DNA of 64,000 bases from Streptomyces sp. LUP30 (lineage in GTDB: Bacteria; Actinomycetota; Actinomycetes; Streptomycetales; Streptomycetaceae). The stretch lies in NCBI RefSeq assembly GCF_001746365.1, contig NZ_MJAJ01000031.1, positions 1-64,000 on the forward strand. The letters are read 5' to 3'. The translations under genes and the position numbers were made by a program. Below, in pieces: positions 49,928 through 58,105 of this stretch. How positions within the stretch are numbered: position 1 is the stretch's first letter; each line of letters begins with the position of its first letter. The notes beneath the pieces are model-generated. The model was not told where the DNA came from and searched no databases. It saw only the letters and a list, made by a program, of their open reading frames with translations.

Positions 49928-51070
49928 ATGCACAAGACCCTGATCGTGACGAACGACTTCCCGCCCCGTCCGGGCGGGATCCAGGCGTTCCTGCACAACA
50001 TGGCGCTCCGGCTCGACCCCGACCGGCTCGTCGTCTACGCGTCCACCTGGAAGCGCTCCCGTGAGGGCGTCGAGGCGAGCGCCGCCTTCGACGCGGAGCA
50101 GCCCTTCACCGTCGTCCGGGACTCCACGACGATGCTGCTGCCGACGCCCGCGGCGACCCGCCGGGCGACCGGGCTGCTGCGCGAGCACGGATGCGCGTCG
50201 GTGTGGTTCGGGGCGGCGGCTCCGCTCGGGCTCATGGCGCCGGCGCTGCGCAGGGCGGGCGCCGAGCGGCTGGTGGCCACCACCCACGGGCACGAGGCCG
50301 GGTGGGCGCAGCTGCCCGCCGCCCGGCAGCTGCTCGGCCGGATCGGCGAGAGCACGGACACGATCACCTACCTCGGCGAGTACACCCGCTCGCGGATCGC
50401 GACCGCCCTGAGCGCCGAGGCCGCGGGCCGGATGGTGCAGTTGCCGCCGGGCGTCGACGAGAAGACCTTCCATCCGGGCTCGGGCGGAGACGAGGTGCGG
50501 GCGCGGCTCGGGCTGACCGACCGGCCGGTGGTCGTGTGCGTCTCGCGGCTGGTCCCGCGCAAGGGGCAGGACACCCTGATCCTGGCCATGCCCCGGATCC
50601 TGGCGGCCGAGCCGGACGCCGTGCTGCTGATCGTCGGGGGCGGGCCCTACGAGAAGGACCTGCGCAGACTCGCGCGCGAGAGCGGGGTGGCCGCCTCCGT
50701 GCGCTTCACGGGGTCGGTGCCCTGGTCGGAGCTGCCCGCCCACTACGGCGCCGGCGACGTCTTCGCGATGCCCTGCCGGACCCGGCGCGGCGGACTCGAC
50801 GTCGAGGGGCTCGGGATCGTCTATCTGGAGGCTTCGGCGACCGGACTGCCCGTGGTCGCGGGGGACTCCGGCGGCGCGCCCGACGCCGTGCTGGACGGCG
50901 AGACGGGGTGGGTCGTGCGGGGCGGTTCGCCGACGGCCGCCGCCGAGCGGATCGTCGCCCTCCTCGGGGACGCCGAGCTGCGCCGCCGGATGGGGGAGCG
51001 GGGCCGGCGGTGGGTCGAGGAGAAGTGGCGCTGGGACCTGCTCGCGGAGCAGCTGAAAACCTTGCTCTAG
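49928..51070 (+). CDS. GT4-family glycosyltransferase (PimB-like)
   Basis: A 380-residue GT-B enzyme. The N-terminal TNDFPPRPGGIQAFLHNMA, ATTHGHEAGWAQLP, the nucleotide-sugar motif VSRLVPRKGQDTLI and the C-terminal EGLGIVYLEASATGLPVVAGDSGGAPD (E-x7-E) match PimB-type mannosyltransferases, which add mannose to phosphatidylinositol mannosides using GDP-mannose. The exact acceptor is inferred. The ATG at 49928 begins the conserved region; the frame is open far upstream but not coding there. A lipoglycan role is supported by the divergent GT-C gene. Confidence 0.87.
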   Translation: MHKTLIVTNDFPPRPGGIQAFLHNMALRLDPDRLVVYASTWKRSREGVEASAAFDAEQPFTVVRDSTTMLLPTPAATRRATGLLREHGCASVWFGAAAPLGLMAPALRRAGAERLVATTHGHEAGWAQLPAARQLLGRIGESTDTITYLGEYTRSRIATALSAEAAGRMVQLPPGVDEKTFHPGSGGDEVRARLGLTDRPVVVCVSRLVPRKGQDTLILAMPRILAAEPDAVLLIVGGGPYEKDLRRLARESGVAASVRFTGSVPWSELPAHYGAGDVFAMPCRTRRGGLDVEGLGIVYLEASATGLPVVAGDSGGAPDAVLDGETGWVVRGGSPTAAAERIVALLGDAELRRRMGERGRRWVEEKWRWDLLAEQLKTLL

Positions 51071-51091
51071 ACTTTTCCCCTTTTGCTCTAG
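51062..51091. repeat. Two direct TTGCTCTAG repeats, 21 bp apart
   Basis: TTGCTCTAG occurs at 51062-51070 (including the glycosyltransferase stop) and again at 51083-51091, a phase of exactly two DNA turns. A short hairpin GCGGA...TCCGC follows, before the cholesterol oxidase start at 51124. It could be an activator site for that gene. Confidence 0.5.
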
Positions 51092-51123
51092 GCGGAGGGC
51101 GAAAATCCGCTGATGCTGCGCAC

Positions 51124-52761
51124 ATGACAGCCAAACTGATGCAGCGTCAGCTGACGAGACGTCACATTCTTGGTATGGCCGCCCTCCAGACGGCGGCCGC
51201 CCTCGGCTTCACCCGCGTGGGCCTGCAGTCGGCCCGGGCGGACGAGCCCGCCGCGGTCGAATCCGCCCCCGCGATCGTGGTCGGCTCCGGCTACGGCGCC
51301 GCCGTCGCCGCCCTGCGCCTCGGCCAGGCCGGCATCCGCACCCTCGTCCTGGAGATGGGCCGGCTGTGGAACACGGCCGGCGCCGACGGCAAGGTCTTCT
51401 GCAACACCGCCAACCCCGACCAGCGGTCCATGTGGTTCCGCACCCGCACCGAGGCGCCGCTGGCCACCTTCCTGTGGCTGGACCTCGTCAACAGGGACAT
51501 CAGCCGCTACCCCGGCGTCCTGGACCGCGTGCACTTCGACGCCATGTCCGTCTTCGTGGGCCGGGGGGTCGGCGGCGGCTCCCTGGTCAACGGCTCCATG
51601 GCGGTCACCCCGCTCCCGTCGTACTTCGCCGAGCAGTTCCCCACCGTCGACGCGGCCGAGATGTACGCGACGTACTACCCGCGCGCCCGCGCCATGCTCG
51701 GCGTCAACACCGTCGACCCCGCCTGGTTCGAGTCGACCGAGTGGTACCGGTTCACCCGCGTCTCCCGCAAGCACGCGCAGAACACCGGCCTGAAGACCAC
51801 CTTCGTGCCGAGCGTCTACGACTTCGGCTACATGCAGCGCGAGGCGGCCGGCACCGCCGTCAAGTCGGCTCTGGGACAGGAGGTCATCTACGGCAACAAC
51901 AACGGCAAGAAGAGCCTCGACAAGACGTATCTGGCGGCGGCGCTCGGCACCGGCAACGTCACGATCCACACCATGGAGAAGGTGCGCGGCATCAGCCGGG
52001 CCGCCGACGGCACGTACGTCCTGACCGCCGACCGCATCGACGACACCGGCAAGGTCGTCGAGACCAAGCAGTACGGCTGCACCTACCTGTTCCTCGGCGG
52101 CGGCAGCCTCGGGACCAGCGAACTCCTCGTCCGCGCCCGGGAGACCGGTACGCTGCCCGCGCTGAACGCCGACGTCGGGGCGGGCTGGGGGACCAACGGC
52201 AACGTGATGCTGGGGCGGGCCAACCACCTGTGGGACACGGTCGGCGCCAACCAGTCGACCATGCCGGTCATGGGCATCGACGACTGGGCCAACACGGCCA
52301 ACCCCGTCTTCGCGGAGATCGCCCCGCTGCCCACCGGCCTGGAGCACTGGGTCAGCCTCTATCTGGCGATCACCAAGAACCCGCAGCGCGCCGCGTTCAC
52401 CTACGACGCGGCCTCGGGCGGGGTGAAGCTCGGCTGGAGCGCCGCGCAGAGCGCCGTCTCGGTGAGCATGGCGAAGAAACTGTTCGACCGCATCAACGCG
52501 GCGAACGCGACCATCTACCGCTACGACCTGTTCGGCTCCGGCAACAAGGTGTTCGCCGACGACTTCACCTACCACCCGCTGGGCGGCTGCGTGCTGGGGA
52601 AGGCCACCGACGACTACGGCCGGGTGAAGGGCTATTCGAAGCTGTACGTCACCGACGGCTCGCTGGTGCCCGGCAACATCGGGGTGAACCCCTTCGTCAC
52701 CATCACCGCGCTCGCCGAACGCACGATGGCGCGGGTCCTCGCGGAGGACCTCGCGCCATGA
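51124..52761 (+). CDS. choA: Secreted cholesterol oxidase (GMC family)
   Basis: A 545-residue FAD enzyme that oxidises cholesterol to cholest-4-en-3-one. A Tat signal (QLTRRHILGMAALQTAAALGF) precedes the FAD motif VVGSGYGAAVAALRLGQ; FVGRGVGGGSLVNG follows. Catalytic Glu398, His484 (YHPLGGC) and Asn522 are spaced exactly as Glu361, His447 and Asn485 of the classical Streptomyces ChoA (constant offset of 37, the signal peptide). The protein is exported folded. It follows a GT4 gene and is convergent with an acyl-CoA synthetase gene; a cholesterol side-chain cluster is not evident here. Confidence 0.93.
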   Translation: MTAKLMQRQLTRRHILGMAALQTAAALGFTRVGLQSARADEPAAVESAPAIVVGSGYGAAVAALRLGQAGIRTLVLEMGRLWNTAGADGKVFCNTANPDQRSMWFRTRTEAPLATFLWLDLVNRDISRYPGVLDRVHFDAMSVFVGRGVGGGSLVNGSMAVTPLPSYFAEQFPTVDAAEMYATYYPRARAMLGVNTVDPAWFESTEWYRFTRVSRKHAQNTGLKTTFVPSVYDFGYMQREAAGTAVKSALGQEVIYGNNNGKKSLDKTYLAAALGTGNVTIHTMEKVRGISRAADGTYVLTADRIDDTGKVVETKQYGCTYLFLGGGSLGTSELLVRARETGTLPALNADVGAGWGTNGNVMLGRANHLWDTVGANQSTMPVMGIDDWANTANPVFAEIAPLPTGLEHWVSLYLAITKNPQRAAFTYDAASGGVKLGWSAAQSAVSVSMAKKLFDRINAANATIYRYDLFGSGNKVFADDFTYHPLGGCVLGKATDDYGRVKGYSKLYVTDGSLVPGNIGVNPFVTITALAERTMARVLAEDLAP

Positions 52762-52789
52762 CGTGCCGTCAGCAGGCCTTCAGGGGCCG

Positions 52790-54586
52790 CTACTTGGCGT
52801 AGATCGCCTCGATCTCGCCCGCATAGTCCTTCGCCACCACGTTGCGCTTGAGCTTCAGTGACGGCGTGAGGTGGCCCGAGTCCTCCGTGAACTGGGAGGA
52901 GAGAATGCGGAACTTCCGCACCGATTCCGCCTTCGAGACCGCGGCGTTGCCGTCGTCGATCGCCGACTGGATGGCAGCCTGCAGGTCGGCGTCCTCACGC
53001 AGCGACGCCGCGGTCGAACCCGCCGGCTTGCCGTGGTCGGAAGCCCACCGGCCCAGGAACTCCTCGTCGATGGTGACCAGCGCGCCCACGAACGGCCGTC
53101 CGTCGCCCACCACCATGCACTCCGCGACCAGCGCGTGCGCGCGGATGCGGTCCTCGATCACGGCCGGGGCGACGTTCTTGCCGCCGGCGGTGACGATGAT
53201 CTCCTTCTTGCGGCCGGTGATCCTGAGGTAGCCGTCCTCGTCGAGGGTGCCGATGTCGCCGGTGTGGAACCAGCCGTCGGCCAGCGCCTCGGCGGTCGCG
53301 CCCGGGTTGTTCCAGTACTCCTTGAACAGGTGCTCGCCGTGCAGCAGCACCTCGCCGTCGTCCGCGATCCGCACCACGGAGCCGGGCAGCGGCTGACCGA
53401 CCGTGCCGATCTTCTGCCGGTCCCACGGGTTGAAGGCGGTCGCGGCGCAGGACTCGGTCAGGCCGTAGCCCTCCAGAACCGTGAAGCCGATGCCGCGGAA
53501 GAAGTGACCGAGGCGCTCGCCCAACGGGGCGCCGCCGGAGATCGCGTACTCGCCCCTGCCGCCGAGCACCGCGCGCAGCTTGCTGTAGACGAGCCGGTCG
53601 AAGACCTTGTGCTTGATCTTCAGCTTCAGCGGCGGGCCCGCCGGGAGCTCCAGCGCCTTGCTGTAGGCGATCGCGGTGTCCGCCGCCTTGTCGAAGATCG
53701 CGCCCTTGCCGTCCGCCTGCGCCTTGGCGCGCGCGGAGTTGTAGACCTTCTCGAAGACCCGCGGCACGCCCAGGATCAGCGTCGGGCGGAAGGACGCCAG
53801 CTCGTCGGTGAGGTTCTTGATGTCCGGGACCGTGCCGAGCTTGATCGGCGCCATCATCGGGGCGATCTGCACCAGCCGGCCGAAGACGTGCGCGAGGGGC
53901 AGGAACAGCAGGACGCTGCACTCGCCCGTGCGGAACAGCGGCCGCAGCCGCTCCACGACGTTCCCGCACTCGGCGAAGAAGCTGCGGTGGGTCAGCACAC
54001 AGCCCTTGGGACGGCCGGTCGTGCCGGACGTGTAGACGATGGTCGCCGGGTCGTCGGCCCTGGCCTGCGAGCTGCGTTCCTCGACGACCTGCTCGGAGAC
54101 GTCCCTGCCGAGCCGCCCGAGCTCCTCGACGCCCCCCGCCTCGATCTGCCAGACGTGCTTGAGCGCGGGCAGCGCCTCGCGCACCGACTCCACGGCCGCC
54201 GCGTGGGCGTCCAGCTCGACGACGACGGCCGTCGCCCCGGAGTCCGAGAGGATCCACTGCACCTGCTCCGGGGAGCTGGTCTCGTACACCGGCACGGTGA
54301 CCGCGCCCGCGCACCAGATCGCGAAGTCGAGCAGCGTCCACTCGTAGCGGGTGCGCGACATCAGGGCCACCCGGTCGCCGGGCTGGACGCCGGAGGCGAT
54401 GAGGCCCTTGGCGGCCGCGTGCACCTCGGCGAGGAACGCCGTGGCCGTCACGTCCTGCCAGACGCCGTCCACCTTGCGGGCGATGACGGCGACGTCGGGA
54501 TGCTGCGCGGCGTTTCTGCGGACGATGTCGGTCAGATTGCCGTCCGCAGGGACCTCGTACAAAGCCGGAAGGCTGAACTCGCGCAA
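52790..54586 (-). CDS. fadD: Long-chain fatty acid--CoA ligase
   Basis: A 598-residue AMP-forming acyl-CoA synthetase. The AMP motif TIVYTSGTTGRPKGCVLTH, GYGLTESCAAT, the hinge Asp in GWFHTGDIGTLDEDGYLRITGRKKEIIVTAGGKNV and the C-terminal catalytic Lys in SLKLKRNVV are present. It activates fatty acids for degradation or lipid synthesis. The start is a TTG at 54586 with GAGGAG 8 nt upstream. The first 320 bp upstream hold a TetR-style palindrome. Convergent with the cholesterol oxidase gene. Confidence 0.94.
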   Translation of the reverse strand: MREFSLPALYEVPADGNLTDIVRRNAAQHPDVAVIARKVDGVWQDVTATAFLAEVHAAAKGLIASGVQPGDRVALMSRTRYEWTLLDFAIWCAGAVTVPVYETSSPEQVQWILSDSGATAVVVELDAHAAAVESVREALPALKHVWQIEAGGVEELGRLGRDVSEQVVEERSSQARADDPATIVYTSGTTGRPKGCVLTHRSFFAECGNVVERLRPLFRTGECSVLLFLPLAHVFGRLVQIAPMMAPIKLGTVPDIKNLTDELASFRPTLILGVPRVFEKVYNSARAKAQADGKGAIFDKAADTAIAYSKALELPAGPPLKLKIKHKVFDRLVYSKLRAVLGGRGEYAISGGAPLGERLGHFFRGIGFTVLEGYGLTESCAATAFNPWDRQKIGTVGQPLPGSVVRIADDGEVLLHGEHLFKEYWNNPGATAEALADGWFHTGDIGTLDEDGYLRITGRKKEIIVTAGGKNVAPAVIEDRIRAHALVAECMVVGDGRPFVGALVTIDEEFLGRWASDHGKPAGSTAASLREDADLQAAIQSAIDDGNAAVSKAESVRKFRILSSQFTEDSGHLTPSLKLKRNVVAKDYAGEIEAIYAK

Positions 54587-54895
54587 GACTGCTGCTCCTC
54601 ATAGGGCGCCGGCGCCACGACGTTGTGCGATGCGACGGTGCGGTCCAAGGCTCGGGCTGCGCTCAGGATCTCGGCGAACCCCGTGGATCCGGTGAATCTC
54701 GGTGGTTGAAATCCTGAGCACGACTGGACTGCCCGGACGTTACCCGCCGGTATGGCCTCTTCGACAGGGGGGTCCGACGAGATGTTCGCTGCGTCACACA
54801 GATTGGTGTCTCCCGGCCGACACTAGTCCACCACTTTACTGACTGGCCAGTAACCGGTATCCGGGCCGCCACTGTTCACGTTTGCCGCACACGCC
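54587..54895. promoter_or_regulatory. fadD / phosphoesterase divergent region with TTACTG-N6-CAGTAA palindrome
   Basis: The ~300-bp region between divergent fadD and the phosphoesterase holds one clear site: TTACTG-ACTGGC-CAGTAA at 54836-54853. It contains the nested 10-bp palindrome ACTGGCCAGT (54842-54851). The form resembles TetR-family operators of lipid genes. It is 56 bp before the phosphoesterase start and ~250 bp before fadD. I see no gene in the stretch. Confidence 0.5.
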
Positions 54896-54901
54896 TACGC
54901 T
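54896..54901 (+). promoter_or_regulatory. Probable -10 box of the leaderless phosphoesterase gene
   Basis: TACGCT ends 8 nt before the ATG at 54910; the start context CTTGATCGACATG resembles that of the EEP hydrolase gene at 59218 (CTTGATCGCTATG). Confidence 0.5.
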
Positions 54902-54909
54902 TGATCGAC

Positions 54910-55707
54910 ATGGCATCCACACCGTCCGGAAGTCCCAGGACACGCATCCACGTGGTCAGCGACGTGCACGGCAACGCGCGCGACCTGGCCCGGGCCGGAG
55001 ACGGCGCCGACGCGCTGATCTGCCTGGGCGACCTCGTCCTGTTCCTGGACTACGCCGATCACTCCCGCGGCATCTTCCCCGACCTCTTCGGCGTGGAGAA
55101 CGCCGACCGCATCGTCGAGCTGCGCACCGCCCGCCGCTTCGAGGAGGCCCGTGAGTTCGGCGCCCGGCTGTGGAGCGGAGTCGGCGGCGACCGGGCGGCG
55201 CTGATCGAGCAGGCGGTCCGCAAGCAGTACGGCGAGATGTTCCCGGCCTTCCCGACGCCGACCTACGCCACCTACGGCAACGTGGACATGCCCCGGCTAT
55301 GGCCCGAGTTCGCCGGACCCGGCACGACCGTCCTCGACGGGGAGCGCGCGGAGATCGGCGGCCGCGTCTTCGGTTTCGTGGGCGGCGGTCTGCGCACCCC
55401 GATGCGCACCCCGTACGAGATCAGCGACGAGGAGTACGCGGCCAAGATCGAGGCCGTCGGAGAGGTGGACGTGCTGTGCACCCACATCCCGCCGGAGGTG
55501 CCGGAACTCGTCTACGACACCGTGGCCCGCCGCTTCGAACGCGGCAGCCGCGCCCTGCTGGACGCCATCCGCCGCACCAGACCCCGCTACTCCCTGTTCG
55601 GCCACGTCCACCAGCCGCTCGCCCGCCGGATGCGGATCGGGGCCACCGAGTGCGTCAACGTGGGGCACTTCGCGGGCAGCGGCAGGCCTTATGCCCTGGA
55701 GTGGTGA
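54910..55707 (+). CDS. Calcineurin-like metallophosphoesterase
   Basis: A 265-residue phosphoesterase with the metal-ligand set in order: HVVSDVHGN, CLGDLVLF, YGNVDMP, LCTHIPPEV and LFGHVHQPLARR. Family members hydrolyse phosphomono- or diesters such as cyclic nucleotides; substrate unknown. A TTG at 54901 in frame is possible but ATG at 54910 fits a leaderless transcript (TACGCT upstream). An SRPBCC gene follows ~80 bp downstream with its own good ribosome site. Its promoter sits beside the fadD palindrome. Confidence 0.88.
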   Translation: MASTPSGSPRTRIHVVSDVHGNARDLARAGDGADALICLGDLVLFLDYADHSRGIFPDLFGVENADRIVELRTARRFEEAREFGARLWSGVGGDRAALIEQAVRKQYGEMFPAFPTPTYATYGNVDMPRLWPEFAGPGTTVLDGERAEIGGRVFGFVGGGLRTPMRTPYEISDEEYAAKIEAVGEVDVLCTHIPPEVPELVYDTVARRFERGSRALLDAIRRTRPRYSLFGHVHQPLARRMRIGATECVNVGHFAGSGRPYALEW

Positions 55708-55787
55708 AATCGCCCGACCGACCGCGCGGTAGCCTTCACGCTGCATACACGTACCCTTACGGGCCCGCATCCGGAGGAGCCACGGCG

Positions 55788-56231
55788 ATGGCGGAACACA
55801 CCAGCTCGAGCATCACGATCGAGGCGGCACCGGCCGACGTCATGGCGGTGATCGCCGACTTCGCCCGCTACCCGGACTGGACCGGAGAGGTGAAGCAGGC
55901 AGAGGTCCTCAAGCAGGACGCGCAGGGCCGCGCCGAACAGGTACGCCTGGTCATGGACGCCGGCGCGATCAAGGACGACCAGGTCCTCGGCTACACCTGG
56001 ACCGGAGAGCACGAGGTGTCCTGGACGCTGGTGAAGTCCCAGATGCTGCGCCAGCTCGACGGCTCCTACCTCCTCAAGCCGGCCGGCGCGGGCGGCACCG
56101 AGGTCACCTACCGGCTGACCGTGGACGTCAAGATCCCCATGCTGGGCATGATCAAGCGCAAGGCCGAGAAGGTCATCATCGACCGGGCGCTGGCGGGCCT
56201 GAAGAAGCGGGTGGAGTCGGGGGAGAAGTAG
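55788..56231 (+). CDS. SRPBCC (START-like) domain protein
   Basis: A 147-residue polyketide-cyclase/START-like protein: SITIEAAPADVMAVIADFARYPDWTGEVKQAEVL at the N terminus, a central beta-sheet and a long C-terminal helix (MIKRKAEKVIIDRALAGLKKRVE). The fold makes a hydrophobic pocket for lipids or aromatic ligands; no ligand can be named. GGAGGAG lies ~10 nt before the ATG at 55788. It precedes the ArsA-like gene by 55 bp, so they may share a role. Confidence 0.88.
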   Translation: MAEHTSSSITIEAAPADVMAVIADFARYPDWTGEVKQAEVLKQDAQGRAEQVRLVMDAGAIKDDQVLGYTWTGEHEVSWTLVKSQMLRQLDGSYLLKPAGAGGTEVTYRLTVDVKIPMLGMIKRKAEKVIIDRALAGLKKRVESGEK

Positions 56232-56272
56232 GACGGGCCCCGGGGGCGCGGGCTCCGGGGCGGCCCGACCGG

Positions 56273-56278
56273 TAGCGT
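56273..56278 (+). promoter_or_regulatory. Probable -10 box of the leaderless ArsA-like gene
   Basis: TAGCGT ends 8 nt before the ATG at 56287; only CT-rich sequence, with no ribosome site, lies between. Confidence 0.5.
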
Positions 56279-56286
56279 TCCCCCTT

Positions 56287-57453
56287 ATGCGCACCCTCCT
56301 GATCACCGGCCCCGGCGGCAGCGGCCGTACGACAGTCGCGGCCGCCACGGCTCAGCGCGCGGCAGCGGAGGGCGCCCGCACCCTCGTCCTCAGCGCCGAC
56401 CGCACCGACACCCTCGGCGCGGCGCTCGGGGTGCGCACCGGACCGGCCCCCGTGAACGTCGCCGCACGCCTCACCGCCTGGCGTCCCGACGCCGCCGCCG
56501 GCTTCCGCGACGACCTCACCGGCTTCCAGGACCGGGCCGCCACCGTCCTCGACCTGCTCGGCGCCTCCCGGCTGGACCCGGAGGAGGTCACCCCTCTCCC
56601 CGGCGCCGAGGAGCTGACCCTGCTGCGCGCCCTGCGCGACGCCGCGCTCGCCGAGGCGCACGACCTTCTCGTCGTCGACCTCCCGCCCGCCCCGCAGGCG
56701 CTCGCCCTGCTGGCCCTCCCGGAGGAACTGCGCCGCTATCTGCGTCGTCTGCTCCCGCCGGAACGCCAGGCGGCCCGCGCCCTGCGGCCCATGCTCGGCC
56801 GGCTCGCCGGCGTGCCGATGCCCGCCGAGTGGCTGTACGAGACGACGGCCCGCTGGGACACCGAGCTGGCCGCCGTCGAGGCCGTCCTCGCCGACCGGGG
56901 GACCGCGGTACGGCTCGTCGCCGAGCCCGGACCGGCCGGCGCCGACGCGATCCGCGACGCCCGCCTGGGCCTGGCCCTGCGTGCCCTGCCCGTCGAGTCG
57001 CTGATCGCCAACCGGGTCCTGCCGGAGGACGCCGCCGACGACGGCCGGCTCGGCCGGCTCGTCACCCAGCAGCGCAAGACCCTTCAGGAGTGGGACGGGG
57101 CGTCCCGTCCCGTCGCCCACCTCGGCCACGACCCCCGCGGCGCCGACGACCTCACCGCGCTCGCGGCCCCCGCCGTCAACCCGGCCGTCTCCCCGGTCGA
57201 GTGGCCCGTCGCCGACCGGCTCGCGCAGGACGGGGTGCTCGTCTGGCGCCTCCCGCTGCCCGGCGCCGTGCGCGACGAACTCGACCTGGTCCGGCGCGGC
57301 GACGAACTCGTCGTCACCGCCGGGCCGTTCCGCCGCATCGTCGCGCTGCCCTCCGTGCTGCGCCGCTGCACCGTCGAGGGCGCCGCCCTGCGCGACGGCG
57401 AGCTGTGCGTGCGCTTCGCGCCGGATCCCGGTCTGTGGCCGCGGACCCGGTGA
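56287..57453 (+). CDS. ArsA/GET3-like P-loop protein with altered signature lysines
   Basis: A 388-residue protein. The N terminus has an ArsA-like P-loop, TGPGGSGRTT, where the family consensus is GKGGVGKTT: both the signature lysine and the Walker A lysine are replaced (Pro and Arg). A switch-like LLVVDLPPAPQALALL and a C-terminal ~80-residue beta-rich domain (VWRLPLPGAVRDELDLVRRGDELVVTAGPFRRIV) like the HSP20-fold domain of ArsA proteins follow. ATP hydrolysis is therefore doubtful. In actinobacteria such proteins occur near SRPBCC genes; function unknown. It appears leaderless. Confidence 0.82.
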   Translation: MRTLLITGPGGSGRTTVAAATAQRAAAEGARTLVLSADRTDTLGAALGVRTGPAPVNVAARLTAWRPDAAAGFRDDLTGFQDRAATVLDLLGASRLDPEEVTPLPGAEELTLLRALRDAALAEAHDLLVVDLPPAPQALALLALPEELRRYLRRLLPPERQAARALRPMLGRLAGVPMPAEWLYETTARWDTELAAVEAVLADRGTAVRLVAEPGPAGADAIRDARLGLALRALPVESLIANRVLPEDAADDGRLGRLVTQQRKTLQEWDGASRPVAHLGHDPRGADDLTALAAPAVNPAVSPVEWPVADRLAQDGVLVWRLPLPGAVRDELDLVRRGDELVVTAGPFRRIVALPSVLRRCTVEGAALRDGELCVRFAPDPGLWPRTR

Positions 57454-57534
57454 ACGACATACCGCCGTTCGGGTAACGTCGTAAGGACGAGCCGCGGCCA
57501 GGCCTCGTCAACCCGCAGTCGTCAGGAGTCCGCC

Positions 57535-58038
57535 ATGAGCGAAGAGCGCCCCACGCCCGACGCCGCCGGGGAGCCCGCCGGCGCAGAGGCCGCCGCCGAG
57601 GAAGCGCGCGTGAGCGACGCCGACGCCTGGGCCACCGCCGCCGCCGAGGACCTGGCGGCGGAGAAGACCCGCCGCCGCGCCGAGCACGGCCCGCAGCAGG
57701 GCTCGGCCGCCGACGAACTGCGCAAGCTCGTCGACGCCGTCAGCGACAAGCTGTCGCAGATCCAGTCCCCGCTGCTCGGGGCCGTCGCCGGGCCCGCCGC
57801 CCAGCAGGCCGTCCGCCAGGTCGTCCAGCAGGCCAAGGCCGCCGTGGAGCCCGTCATCGAGCGCAACCCGGACGTCTTCGACCACCTCGCGGCGGCCGGC
57901 AACGAGCTCCTCGCCGCCTACCGCTCGGCCGTCCAGACCCAGGAGCGCCGCTGGACCGCCGGAGCCGGCGACCCGCGCGACACGGACCGCGACGGCGGCG
58001 AGGACACCGGTCCCGGCCAGCGCATCGACTTGGACTGA
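57535..58038 (+). CDS. DUF5304 protein upstream of glkA
   Basis: A 167-residue acidic, Ala-rich helical protein (DADAWATAAAEDLAAEKTRRRAEHGP, then AADELRKLVDAVSDKLSQIQSPLLGA and a final disordered RDTDRDGGEDTG tail). It corresponds by position to S. coelicolor SCO2127, reported to affect glucose kinase activity and carbon repression; that link is from memory. AGGAG precedes the ATG. glkA starts 67 bp downstream, so the two are probably co-transcribed. Confidence 0.82.
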   Translation: MSEERPTPDAAGEPAGAEAAAEEARVSDADAWATAAAEDLAAEKTRRRAEHGPQQGSAADELRKLVDAVSDKLSQIQSPLLGAVAGPAAQQAVRQVVQQAKAAVEPVIERNPDVFDHLAAAGNELLAAYRSAVQTQERRWTAGAGDPRDTDRDGGEDTGPGQRIDLD

Positions 58039-58105
58039 AGCCCTCCCGGGGCAGGGCCTCGGGTACGGTTGGCCGTAGCGGGGCTCGACCGAAACTGAGG
58101 GATTC

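Noticed and set aside
47294..51070. A single 1258-codon + frame spanning from the MATE gene to the GT4 gene
   Set aside because: Only the part from 49928 has recognisable sequence; the rest overlaps the MATE and mannosyltransferase genes in a non-coding frame.
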